Assembly (NCBI GenBank): GCA_035307785.1 | Contig: DATGHS010000423.1 | Location: forward strand, 1-32,735 | DNA from: DATGHS01 sp035307785 | Lineage (GTDB): Bacteria; Planctomycetota; Planctomycetia; Gemmatales; Gemmataceae | Direction: 5' to 3' | Length of the DNA: 32,735 nucleotides | Shown: positions 1 through 8,478 of the stretch, piece by piece | Layout: the number at the start of each line of letters is the position of its first letter | How positions within the stretch are numbered: position 1 is the first letter of the stretch | Translations under genes and position numbers: made by a program | Notes under the pieces: generated by a model | What the model saw: the letters and a program-made list of their open reading frames with translations, nothing else | Told to the model about the DNA's origin: nothing | The model's database searches: none

Positions 1-1
1 G

Positions 2-1960
2 CCGGTGGCAATTCAGCGGGGCACGACGACGGAAGTCGCGGTCGAAGGGCAGATGAACTTCCAAGGCGCGTACCAGATGCTTGTGGCCGGCGGTGGAATC
101 GAAGCCGAAGTCCTGCCGGCATCAAAGGGCAAGGAAACGCCGGGCGAGAAGCCGCTCCAGGTGAAGTTGGTTAAGTTGAAGCTCAAAGTCGCTCCCAGTG
201 CCGCTTTGGGTGTGCGCGAGTTTCGCCTGGCTACAAGCTTGGGAATTTCGAGCCTCGGACAACTCGTTGTCGTTGATGAGCCGGTCGTACCAGAGTCCGG
301 CAATAATGCGACGCTTGCTAAAGCGGACATGATAGCAATCCCCTGCGTTGTTTGTGGCAAAATCAAAGCAGCGGAAGCGGTGGGCTGGTTCAAGTTTTCG
401 GCGAAGGCCGGACAGACCATCACGCTGGAAGTGTTTGGCGCCCGTTTGGAAGACAAGATTCATGACTTGCAAAAGCACATCGATCCGCTAGTCGTGCTTC
501 TCGATGCCGAAGGCCGCGAATTGGCGGCGAACGACGATTTCCTTTTTTCCGATTCGCTGCTCTGTTACGCGATTCCGAAGGACGGCGCCTACTTCGTGCA
601 GATTCGCGACGCCAAGTACGAAGGTGACCCGCGCTGGGTTTACGCCATGCGTATGACCGATCGGCCGTTTGCTTCGCAGCTCTATCCGATGGCCGGCAAT
701 CCGGGCCGGACTGTCGTTGTTGAGCCGATTGGCTCGGCAAAGCTGGTGCAACCGAAAATCACATTCACTGCGCCGGCCGCCAAAGGCATTTACGAAGTGC
801 AATTGACGGCTGGCGGCCGGACGACAAACCCGGTGGCGTTTTATGTCACCGATTTGCCCATATTCATGGAGCACGAACCCAACGACACTCCCGAGCAGGC
901 GAATCGTGTTACTGTTCCTGTCGCCATTAACGGCCGCATCGGTAAACGCCGGGACATGGACCATTTCGTCTTTCATGCAAGGAAAGGGCAGGCCATTCGT
1001 TGCGAGGTTAAGGCCCGGCGCTTCGGCACGCCGCTCTGCTCGTGCCTGGATTCGTTTGTCGAAATTCTGAATGCGAACGGCCAGATTTTGCAGGCCAACG
1101 ACGATGACATCGGCAAAGATTCCGGCCTCGTGTTCAGGCCGCCGGCCGATGGCGATTACGTCGCGCGCATTCGCGATCTCAACAGCAAGGGCGGCGACTC
1201 ATTCGTTTATTGCTTAGAACTTGATTTCGCCAAACCCGATTTCCTGCTCCGCTGCGACCCCGGCAAGGCGATGATCGGCCCCGGTTCTAGTACAGCTTGG
1301 TATATCCAGGTGACACGTCAAAACGGTTTCGCGGGACCGGTGGACGTGCAGATCGCCGGTTTGCCGGCAGGGGTTTCGGCCACGCCGTTGTCGATCCCAC
1401 CGAGCATGACGCAGGGCGTGGTTGTGTTGACGGCCGACGAAAAAGCAAAAGTGAGTGCCGCCATGGTCCGCATCACGGGCCGTTCTAAGGAGCCCGACCT
1501 GGAGCGAATCGCCACGGTGAGCGAGGAAATCTATCTTCCCGGCGGCGGCCGCGGCCGCTTCGAAGCACAGATGCCTGCCGTGGCCGTAACCGAGCCATCG
1601 GACATACTGCGCGTCGAAGTCTCGCCCAAAACGATATCGTTGAAGCCGGGTGAGGAAATTAAGCTCGACGTGACGATCCATCGCCGGCCGGATTACGTCA
1701 AGAGCGTGTCGTTGGATGTGCTGCTGCGGCATCTAGGCTCGGTGTACGGCAACCCCTTGCCGCCGGGCGTGACCATCGAAGAAGGCAAGAGCAAAACGCT
1801 CATCGGCACCGGCAACAAGGGCCACATCGTCCTCAAGGCCGCCGCGAATGCCGCCCCAATCGAAGATGTGCCTGTATGCGTGCTGGCCCACGTATCGATC
1901 AATTTCGTGGTGAAAATCAGTTATGCCAGCGCGATAATTCCGTTGACGATCAAAAAATGA
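2..1960 (+). CDS. PPC-domain secreted protein, 5' end outside window
   Basis: The frame is open from the first complete codon at the window edge with no natural start, so the N-terminus is missing; about 652 residues are visible. Two bacterial pre-peptidase C-terminal (PPC) beta-sandwich domains can be recognised, at roughly residues 115-220 and 305-410 of the visible part. Each contains the family's pattern: a D/W-x-F-x-F strand (VGWFKFSAKAGQ, MDHFVFHARKGQ), a DPLVVLLDAEG or DSFVEILNANG strand, a LAANDD or LQANDD turn, and a G-Y/F-x-x-x-I-R-D strand. Further beta-rich segments follow (about 420-500 and 535-650). No protease catalytic motif is present. PPC domains usually flank secreted enzymes, and planctomycetes carry many PPC-only proteins of unknown role, so an extracellular or periplasmic location is inferred. 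It is followed on the same strand by pyrF after about 90 bp; no functional link is evident. Confidence 0.85.
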   Translation, partial: PVAIQRGTTTEVAVEGQMNFQGAYQMLVAGGGIEAEVLPASKGKETPGEKPLQVKLVKLKLKVAPSAALGVREFRLATSLGISSLGQLVVVDEPVVPESGNNATLAKADMIAIPCVVCGKIKAAEAVGWFKFSAKAGQTITLEVFGARLEDKIHDLQKHIDPLVVLLDAEGRELAANDDFLFSDSLLCYAIPKDGAYFVQIRDAKYEGDPRWVYAMRMTDRPFASQLYPMAGNPGRTVVVEPIGSAKLVQPKITFTAPAAKGIYEVQLTAGGRTTNPVAFYVTDLPIFMEHEPNDTPEQANRVTVPVAINGRIGKRRDMDHFVFHARKGQAIRCEVKARRFGTPLCSCLDSFVEILNANGQILQANDDDIGKDSGLVFRPPADGDYVARIRDLNSKGGDSFVYCLELDFAKPDFLLRCDPGKAMIGPGSSTAWYIQVTRQNGFAGPVDVQIAGLPAGVSATPLSIPPSMTQGVVVLTADEKAKVSAAMVRITGRSKEPDLERIATVSEEIYLPGGGRGRFEAQMPAVAVTEPSDILRVEVSPKTISLKPGEEIKLDVTIHRRPDYVKSVSLDVLLRHLGSVYGNPLPPGVTIEEGKSKTLIGTGNKGHIVLKAAANAAPIEDVPVCVLAHVSINFVVKISYASAIIPLTIKK

Positions 1961-2015
1961 TTGCGGATTGCAAAGCAAATACTGATAACAATCGTTACAT
2001 TTGTAATTGGCGATG

Positions 2016-2045
2016 AATCCGCAATCCAAAATCCGCAATCCGCAA
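2016..2045. repeat. Short ATCCGCA-type direct repeats with inverted partner upstream
   Basis: Three copies of AATCC(G/A)(C/A)AA-like units lie in tandem between the PPC gene and pyrF (AATCCGCAA at 2016-2024 and 2030-2038, overlapping ATCCGCAA at 2038-2045). An inverted copy, TTGCGGATT, lies at 1961-1969 directly after the upstream stop codon. Reading through them in the pyrF frame gives the low-complexity peptide NPQSKIRNPQ, which looks like a translated intergenic repeat and not enzyme sequence. Confidence 0.6.
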
Positions 2046-2051
2046 ACCGAA

Positions 2052-2915
2052 ATGGGACATTTCGCTGATCGCCTCGCCGCTGCTGTTCATGCCAAAGGCA
2101 CTCCGCTCTGTGCTGGCCTCGATCCGCGCTGGGGCTCGCTTCCCGGATCAATTCGTCAGCGCCACGCTGGTAACATTGCCATAGCATATGAGGAGTTTTG
2201 CTTCCGCGTCCTCGACATCGTCGCCCCGCTGGTACCGGTCGTGAAACCGCAGTCGGCATTCTTCGAAGCGGCTGGGCCGGCAGGCATGACTGCATTGCAG
2301 CGTGTCCTGCGCAAAGCGAAGCAACTGGGTCTGGTAACGATTCTGGATGCAAAGCGCGGCGACATCGCCTCTACGGCCGCGGCTTATGCCGAGGCTGCAT
2401 TCTCAGAATTCGACGCCGACGCTCTGACCATCAACCCGTACTTGGGCCGCGATTCGGTCGAACCCTTCTTGCAATTTGCTCGAAAGGACGGACGCGGGCT
2501 CTTTGTATTAGTTCGGACGAGCAATCCCGGCAGCGGGCAGCTCCAGAACCTGGATTGCGGCGGCAAAGCGCTATATGTGCGCGTAGCCGAGGAAGTACGG
2601 AATTGGGCGAGCGAAAACAAAGGCGAGTGCGGTTTCGGCGACGTCGGGGCTGTCATTGGGGCGACGCAGCCGGCCGAACTTGCGTCATTGCGAAAATTGC
2701 TTCCCGAGGTCTGGTTCCTGGTCCCCGGTTTCGGCGCTCAAGGCGGCACCGCCGCTGATGTCGCCGCGGCCTTTCGACCCGGTGGCTTGGGGGCAGTCGT
2801 TAATAGTTCACGTGGAATCACATTTCCATTCGCGCCGGATGATCAGAACTGGGAGGCTGCGATTGACGCGGCCGCCCGAAAAACGATTCAGTCACTCACT
2901 CCTGCCCGGGTGTAA
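2052..2915 (+). CDS. pyrF: Orotidine 5'-phosphate decarboxylase, type 2
   Basis: The enzyme decarboxylates OMP to UMP, the last step of de novo pyrimidine synthesis, in the cytoplasm. The type 2 (PyrF sub-family 2) signature is clear: LCAGLDPRW near residue 24 (substrate Asp), VVKPQSAFFE with Lys65, the catalytic DAKRGDIAST at 99-108 (Asp99, Lys101, Asp104), INPYLG at about 128 and VRTSNPGSG further on. The C-terminal VPGFGAQGG and NSSRGI loops bind phosphate in this family. The 287-residue product is a normal length. The frame is open further upstream to TTG 2007 and ATG 2013, but those 15 residues are translated repeat (NPQSKIRNPQ). I therefore choose ATG 2052, which begins MGHFADRL just before the family's N-terminus. 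No other pyrimidine gene is nearby. Confidence 0.93.
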   Translation: MGHFADRLAAAVHAKGTPLCAGLDPRWGSLPGSIRQRHAGNIAIAYEEFCFRVLDIVAPLVPVVKPQSAFFEAAGPAGMTALQRVLRKAKQLGLVTILDAKRGDIASTAAAYAEAAFSEFDADALTINPYLGRDSVEPFLQFARKDGRGLFVLVRTSNPGSGQLQNLDCGGKALYVRVAEEVRNWASENKGECGFGDVGAVIGATQPAELASLRKLLPEVWFLVPGFGAQGGTAADVAAAFRPGGLGAVVNSSRGITFPFAPDDQNWEAAIDAAARKTIQSLTPARV

Positions 2916-3262
2916 CCAAGTTCTTTGGAGTGCAATAAGGGGTGGAATCAGTCCGGGCCGGCAGCCGCGGTCGTACCCGCAGCTGGCGCCGCATTTCAGA
3001 TTTCATCAAAAACGAATATAACCCCCTGAAATTCGGCACTTTGGGTGAAATCCGGCGCCGATTCCCTTGACTAAGCCGCATCGGGATCGCACACTGCGGC
3101 AGCAATGAACTTCTCACGGAAGCCGGCTCCCTCCTGGAAAGCCTAGTTGCGCGCTCCTCCACGAGGCGGTTCTATTCCGATTGACAAGCTCGGAAAAGGC
3201 AGGCAAACTAGGCAAATCTCGCGGTCCTAAATTGGAAAACGTTTGCGGCAAGGAGCGCCCGC
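2916..3262. other. 347-bp intergenic region upstream of the glycan locus
   Basis: No gene is supported here. The region holds a possible -10-like TATAAC at 3017-3022 without a good -35, an imperfect inverted repeat GATTTCATC / GGTGAAATC flanking it (about 2998-3006 and 3044-3052), and two TTGAC-type hexamers (TTGACT 3067-3072; TTGACA 3181-3186). It probably contains the promoter and leader of the 3263 gene. No tRNA or riboswitch fold was recognised. Confidence 0.4.
3181..3209 (+). promoter_or_regulatory. Candidate sigma-70 promoter for the methyltransferase/GT2 fusion
   Basis: A consensus TTGACA -35 box at 3181-3186 is followed after 17 bp by CAAACT (3204-3209), which matches the -10 consensus at three of six positions. 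The predicted start would leave a leader of about 47 nt before the ATG at 3263. The -35 and spacing are good; the weak -10 keeps confidence low. Confidence 0.3.
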
Positions 3263-6200
3263 ATGGCGACCGTAAGCCCGACAACCTCGACATCGCATCT
3301 TTCACCTTCATTTGCAGACCTGCTTCGTCCTCATGTCATTCCTGCGGCGGATTTTGATCAACATCTACGTTATGGCTACGCCGCTCAATTGCTGAGCACT
3401 CTTTGCGCCGTCAGTCGGCCAGTCAAGATTCTCGAAGTCGGCAGCAATGTCTTGAACCTGTGGCCGAATTATCTTGAAAACGTCGAGGTCACGCGATCCG
3501 ATGTGGACAGCAACTGTGCTGGTCAGCCCGACTTCGTGCAACTCCAACCGGATGAACCGCTGCCATTCGAGGATAACTCCTTCAATGCTGTGGTAGCGAT
3601 TGAAGTCCTGGAACACATGCCAGCGAGTAGCCGGCCGCAGTTCATTCGCGAATGTCTGCGTGTGGCACAGTGCGGCGTTGTTCTATCCTGTCCGAACGGT
3701 GTTGTGGAAGTGATGGAAGCCGAGGAATTGGCGGCCCAAGCATTCAGCTTGCGTACCGGCGACAAGCACCCATTTCTTCGCGAACACCGGGAATTTGGTT
3801 TGCCAGAAGAATCTGAGATTCGTGCCATTCTCGAATCATGTGGCTTGCCATTTTGGGTGCACGGTCAGGCGCCGTTGGACATCTGGCTGGCTTCGATGTT
3901 GTTATCCGAGCATGTTGCGCGTCATGCGTTGCAGCGCGAGCTTGGTCAGCGACTGACCGGGCTCTGGCGAAAACATGATTCCAACATGCTGCCGTATCGC
4001 AAATTCTATGTTGTTGCAAAGTCAGCGGAAGCCGAAGCAGCGATGGAGGAAACCACTCTATCCCGGGCATCTATCGTTAGCGAGCAGAACGCAAATCCAA
4101 TTGCGCCCTCACACCTGACTGGTAGAAGTTGGACAAAAATCGCCTCGGTACTAAATACTGAGCACTCCGTACTTAGTACACAGCATGCGACCCCCCGAAC
4201 TGCTTCACGGGCGCTTATTCAGTCGCGCTTATTGAACGAGACTTTTTTCGCCGAGGTCCTGAACAACCTCGCGGGCGTGAGCGCCCAAGGTCTAAGCGAT
4301 CTTGAAGAAGAGCGGCGCGCGCTGCATGAACGTAATCAAGTGTTGGATCACCTGATGCGCTGGAGCACGAGTACCAGCGGTTGGAAGCTTACGGCCCCTC
4401 TTCGAGCGCTGCAGCGCACCTTCTTTTCCCGCAAATACTCGCAAGAAAGCCTGCTTGCCTGGAATGACCTCGAACCCGGCGCCGGTGCCGATGCCGATAA
4501 TGCGCCCGGAATTGGGTGGCGTTCCACCGGGAAGGATCCGTATTTCCTGCTGCCTTGCGTCTTCCCGGCAGGTTGGATTCGCATCCGACTCGAAATGTCA
4601 GGCTACGTTCGGGGCAGGGCGGAGCTGTATGCCGATACCGGCGAGGGCTTTTCACCGGAATCATGTTTGGAACGCATTACGTGGAGCGGACCGCTGAGGG
4701 ATGAGATCTTCGTCTATATGCGAAAACCGTTATTTGCGATTCGCCTCGATCCCATGGATTGTACCGGAAGCTTTCGGCTGGTGCAGTTCCAGGTCGAATC
4801 GATCCCGTCTCTGAAAGCGTTCTTCGAAGCGCTCACGCGAAAGCTGAAGCTACTGTGGAATTACCATTGCACGGGTCGAGTTCTTTGGCGCGGCCTGAGC
4901 ATGCTCGGTCGCGGGCAATTTCGCCAGGTAATCGAGCATATTTTTCAGGGCCTGCCGGACTCGCGGCGACTCGATGCCGGCGGTCATCGTGAGAAGGCGG
5001 CGTACGCCGAATGGCGCAAGCAACATGCACTCACAGAAGAGGATTTCCAACGGCTTCGGGCCGAGGCCGAAGCCATGGTCGATCCTCCGATGATTTCTGT
5101 GATTATGCCAGTCTACAACACGCCGGAAACTCATTTGCAGCGGGCCATCGAATCGGTCCGGCGGCAAACGTATCCATTTTGGGAATTATGCATTGCGGAC
5201 GATGGCTCCAGTGCCGAGCACGTTAGTGCAATATTGAATTGCTTTGCCGGTTTGGATTCGCGCATCAGAATCACCCGTTTGCCGAAGAACGCTGGCATCT
5301 CGACCGCTTCCAATGCCGCGTTAGGAATAGCGACGGGCCGCTATATCGCCTTGCTCGATCACGACGATGAGCTTGCCGAACATGCGCTTTCGTTGATTGC
5401 GCGGGAGATCGTCGCTCACCCACAGGCGGACATGATTTACAGCGATGAGGACAAAATTGAGCCGGATGACTCCCATTCCACGCCGTTCTTCAAGCCCGAC
5501 TGGTGTCCCGACTGGTTCCTCACCTGCATGTATACGTGCCACCTCGGCGTTTATCGCGCCGAACTGGTGCGGCAACTCGGCGGTTTCCGCTCCGAATACG
5601 ACACCGCCCAGGATTACGACCTGGCCCTGCGGCTGGTTAGCCACATTCAGAATGAGGAGCGGCGGAAGACACCCTTCGGATTCGGCGAAGAGCAGCGGAT
5701 TCGCCACGTGAGCGACGTGCTTTACCACTGGCGCAAGGCCCCGGGCTCCACCGCCAAAGGGCACAAGGCGAAGCCGAAAGCGGCCCAAAAGGCCATCGAG
5801 GCCGTGCAGAGTTATCTCAATTTGGTCGGCCGGCCCGGCAAAGTGGAAGCCGGCGCCTATCCGGGCCTGCAGCGCGTACGCTATGCGATTCAGGGCCGGC
5901 CCAAGATCAGCATCGTCATCCCCAGCGCGGGGAAAGAGACGGTGATCAATGGCCGCAAGACCACGTTCATCGGTCACCTGGTCCGCAGCATCCGCCGACT
6001 GAGCACGTACAGCAACTATGAAATTCTGGTAATCGACAATGACGACATGCCGGTGGCCTTGCGTCAGGAACTCGACGATCTCGACGTGGTGCGCATTTCC
6101 TACACCGCGCCGTTCAATTTGTCCGCCAAGATCAATCTGGGCGCCGCGAAGGCCGACGGCGATTTCTTGCTCTTGTTAAATGACGACATGGAGATCCTCA

Positions 6201-6736
6201 CGCCCGATTGGCTCGAATGCTTGCTCGAACACGCCCAGTGGCCCGAAGTCGGCGCTGTAGGGGCAAAATTGCTATTCCCCGACGGCCGGCTGCAACATGT
6301 CGGTGTCACGTTTCTCGATCAGAAGCCGTACCACCACTTTTATCGGTCGCCGGGCCACGAGCCGGGCTACTTTTGCAGTCACCTCTTGGTGCGCAACTAC
6401 AGTGCCGTGACCGGCGCTTGCCTGATGGTGCGGCCGGAGGTTTATCACGAAGTAGCTGGATTCGATGAATCCATGCCGTTGAACTTCAACGACATTGACC
6501 TATGCTTGAAAATCCGCGGGACCGGTCGGCGGATCGTGTATACACCATACGCGCAGCTTCTGCATTATGAATCGGCCTCGAAAACCGGCTGTTTTCCGGA
6601 AGAACTCGAAGCCTTCGTGCAGCGCTGGGGCGAGCAGATGTCGCACGACCCATATTACAACCGGCATCTGGCCACCGATACGATTGATTATCGGATTGGC
6701 ACTACTCCAGCCATAAAAGACTTGCACCCTCATTGA
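3263..6736 (+). CDS. Methyltransferase / tandem GT2 glycosyltransferase fusion (surface glycan)
   Basis: This 1157-residue protein has at least four parts. Residues about 25-150 form a class I SAM methyltransferase: ILEVGSNVLN at 56-65 (motif I), an acidic strand end at RSDVD, and IEVLEHMP at 113-120. Residues about 395-515 form an unrecognised beta-rich segment of the kind found beside GT2 domains. Residues 610-790 are a first GT-A/GT2 domain: SVIMPVYN, ADDGSS 645-650, LLDHDDE 697-703 and QDYDLALR. Residues 881-1095 are a second GT2: SIVIPSAG, IDNDD 924-928, LLNDDME 971-977 and FNDIDLCLKIR. Such fusions assemble O-antigen-like or exopolysaccharide chains; donor and acceptor cannot be predicted. 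Start ATG 3263 has AAGGAG at 3250-3255 with 7-nt spacing. The linker at 296-309 is a translated repeat (listed separately). The ArnT-like gene follows 38 bp on. Confidence 0.88.
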   Translation: MATVSPTTSTSHLSPSFADLLRPHVIPAADFDQHLRYGYAAQLLSTLCAVSRPVKILEVGSNVLNLWPNYLENVEVTRSDVDSNCAGQPDFVQLQPDEPLPFEDNSFNAVVAIEVLEHMPASSRPQFIRECLRVAQCGVVLSCPNGVVEVMEAEELAAQAFSLRTGDKHPFLREHREFGLPEESEIRAILESCGLPFWVHGQAPLDIWLASMLLSEHVARHALQRELGQRLTGLWRKHDSNMLPYRKFYVVAKSAEAEAAMEETTLSRASIVSEQNANPIAPSHLTGRSWTKIASVLNTEHSVLSTQHATPRTASRALIQSRLLNETFFAEVLNNLAGVSAQGLSDLEEERRALHERNQVLDHLMRWSTSTSGWKLTAPLRALQRTFFSRKYSQESLLAWNDLEPGAGADADNAPGIGWRSTGKDPYFLLPCVFPAGWIRIRLEMSGYVRGRAELYADTGEGFSPESCLERITWSGPLRDEIFVYMRKPLFAIRLDPMDCTGSFRLVQFQVESIPSLKAFFEALTRKLKLLWNYHCTGRVLWRGLSMLGRGQFRQVIEHIFQGLPDSRRLDAGGHREKAAYAEWRKQHALTEEDFQRLRAEAEAMVDPPMISVIMPVYNTPETHLQRAIESVRRQTYPFWELCIADDGSSAEHVSAILNCFAGLDSRIRITRLPKNAGISTASNAALGIATGRYIALLDHDDELAEHALSLIAREIVAHPQADMIYSDEDKIEPDDSHSTPFFKPDWCPDWFLTCMYTCHLGVYRAELVRQLGGFRSEYDTAQDYDLALRLVSHIQNEERRKTPFGFGEEQRIRHVSDVLYHWRKAPGSTAKGHKAKPKAAQKAIEAVQSYLNLVGRPGKVEAGAYPGLQRVRYAIQGRPKISIVIPSAGKETVINGRKTTFIGHLVRSIRRLSTYSNYEILVIDNDDMPVALRQELDDLDVVRISYTAPFNLSAKINLGAAKADGDFLLLLNDDMEILTPDWLECLLEHAQWPEVGAVGAKLLFPDGRLQHVGVTFLDQKPYHHFYRSPGHEPGYFCSHLLVRNYSAVTGACLMVRPEVYHEVAGFDESMPLNFNDIDLCLKIRGTGRRIVYTPYAQLLHYESASKTGCFPEELEAFVQRWGEQMSHDPYYNRHLATDTIDYRIGTTPAIKDLHPH
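4148..4189 (+). repeat. Two-unit 21-bp repeat inside the coding sequence
   Basis: Two diverged 21-bp units (4148-4168 and 4169-4189), each beginning GTACT, encode the heptads VLNTEHS and VLSTQHA in the linker between the methyltransferase and the rest of the fusion protein. The units have an ACT/AGTAC-rich composition unlike the surrounding coding sequence. The reading frame is kept because 21 bp is a whole number of codons. Confidence 0.6.
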
Positions 6737-6762
6737 ATGCCGAATGCACGTTAGCTCGTGCT

Positions 6763-6767
6763 AAGGA
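6763..6767 (+). promoter_or_regulatory. Ribosome binding site deciding the ArnT-like start
   Basis: AAGGA lies 7 nt before ATG 6775. The alternative upstream TTG at 6733 overlaps the preceding stop codon, has no comparable site and would add 14 residues before the hydrophobic N-terminus. Confidence 0.6.
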
Positions 6768-6774
6768 AACAAGG

Positions 6775-8478
6775 ATGTTTCGATTCTGTCACCATCGCGC
6801 TGCCCATTATCTCTTGTTGCTCGTCAGCGCGGCGGCGCTCACCTTACCGAACCTGGGCCGGCATTCGCTTTGGGACGTCGATGAAGGAATGAATGCCGAA
6901 ACCGCGCGGGAAATGTTAGAATCGGGCGATTACGTGGTCTTACGATTCAATTACATCTATCGGGATTCCAAGCCGGCCCTGTTGTTCTGGTTGCAGGCGG
7001 GGGCGTATCATCTTTTCGGCGTGAACGAATTCGCGGCCCGTCTCCCCTGTGCCATGGCGGCAATTCTGAATGTTTTGCTCATTTACGAACTTGGCCGAGC
7101 TATGTTTTCGCCGGCCGCCGGGCTGCTCGCAGGGTTCGTGCAGATTACCGCGTTGCTCGCAGGGATAACGTCGCAGCTGGCCATTCCTGATGCGCTGCTG
7201 CAACTGTTCACAACATTGACCTTTCTGTGCTTTTGGAAAGCATACACCTGCCGCCTGATGCAGAACCTGCCGTCACGACGGTGGTACGTGGCGCTCGGCA
7301 TTTCATGCGGGTTGGCCATTCTCGCGAAGGGACCTATAGGTCTGGCGTTGCCGGGCCTGATTCTGATCGCCTTTTTGCTCTGGCAACGGGAGGCCCACCT
7401 GTTTTGGACTCGCCGGACCTTACTCGTCTTGCTTGCTTGCTGGCTAACCGCGGCACCTTGGTTCATCCTCGAAACCATTCAAACTCACGGCTGGTTCGCG
7501 AAGGGCTTTTTCATCACCAACAACGTTCATCGCTTTTTTCGACCGATGGAAGACCATCGCGGGCCGTGGTATTACCATTTAGTCGCAATTCTGTTTGGCT
7601 TTGCACCTTGGTCGGTATTCTTCGGTCCCATGTTTTGGCAATCGCGGCCATCGTTTCTTCCGAAGCAAGCAATACTTCCGAAATGGCAATCGGAATCGGC
7701 CGTTCGACTATTGTGGTGCTGGATCGCCGCTTACTTCATGTTCTTCTCGGTGGCGGCCACGAAACTGCCGAATTACTTGCTTCCGCTCTATCCGGCCCTG
7801 GCGCTGATGACGGGCCAATTCCTGGAAAGCTGGCGACAGCGACAAGCCGGCCGGAGAGCCGCTATTGTCTTCTGCACCGGTATCCTGGTATGTGCCAGCC
7901 TGGCCATTGCGGCAACAATGCGATTCAGCAGCAGTTTCGGTATGCATTTAGCCGACGATGGGCTTATCAAACAATGGGCCTGGGTTGCTCTTGTCCCGGC
8001 ATGTGGTGCAATTGTTGCCATCGTCTTCGTCTTGTGGCAACGGCGCACCGAAGCCGTTGTCACGCTGGCAGCGACGGCGTTGGCGTTCGTCGGTGCAGTT
8101 ATTGCCGTTATTGTTCCGGGGCTCGAATCCTGGCGAGCGCCGCGACAATTGGTCGCCAGGGCCGGCGCGTTGCGACGGCAGGAGGAAGTCCGGCTCGCCA
8201 GCTATCATTACACTCGGCCAAGCCTGGCCTTCTACAGCCAGCGCGAGGTGCATCAACTCGATACGGAAGACGAAGTGCAAGCCTTTCTGAGGCATCCGTT
8301 GCCGGTCTATTTGTTCATCGCCGAGCCCGATTGGGAACCGATTCGCAAGGAAGAAAAGGTCTCGGGTATCGTGGTGGCTCGTGCCTGGGATATTCACAAG
8401 AATTGCTGCACGCTGGTCGTTTCCAATCGGCAGCCAGCCGGTCAGACGAGTTCACGGTTGGTTTCAAGTGCGGAATAG
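6775..8478 (+). CDS. ArnT-like integral membrane glycosyltransferase (PMT/GT83-type)
   Basis: The 567-residue protein is very hydrophobic, with roughly ten or more predicted membrane segments in the first 450 residues and a soluble C-terminal tail of about 110 residues. The first loop carries SLWDVDEG (residues 31-38), the acidic motif expected in GT-C enzymes of the ArnT/PMT group. It is followed by YRDSKPALLFWLQ (62-74) and FAARLP, both typical of ArnT-like proteins. ArnT-type enzymes move a sugar from a polyprenyl-phosphate carrier to a lipid or protein acceptor on the outer face of the inner membrane. Here the acceptor is unknown. The gene follows the GT2 fusion closely on the same strand. 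Its last 37 bp overlap the end of a convergent GtrB/ArnC-like gene, which could supply the lipid-linked donor. Confidence 0.85.
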   Translation: MFRFCHHRAAHYLLLLVSAAALTLPNLGRHSLWDVDEGMNAETAREMLESGDYVVLRFNYIYRDSKPALLFWLQAGAYHLFGVNEFAARLPCAMAAILNVLLIYELGRAMFSPAAGLLAGFVQITALLAGITSQLAIPDALLQLFTTLTFLCFWKAYTCRLMQNLPSRRWYVALGISCGLAILAKGPIGLALPGLILIAFLLWQREAHLFWTRRTLLVLLACWLTAAPWFILETIQTHGWFAKGFFITNNVHRFFRPMEDHRGPWYYHLVAILFGFAPWSVFFGPMFWQSRPSFLPKQAILPKWQSESAVRLLWCWIAAYFMFFSVAATKLPNYLLPLYPALALMTGQFLESWRQRQAGRRAAIVFCTGILVCASLAIAATMRFSSSFGMHLADDGLIKQWAWVALVPACGAIVAIVFVLWQRRTEAVVTLAATALAFVGAVIAVIVPGLESWRAPRQLVARAGALRRQEEVRLASYHYTRPSLAFYSQREVHQLDTEDEVQAFLRHPLPVYLFIAEPDWEPIRKEEKVSGIVVARAWDIHKNCCTLVVSNRQPAGQTSSRLVSSAE

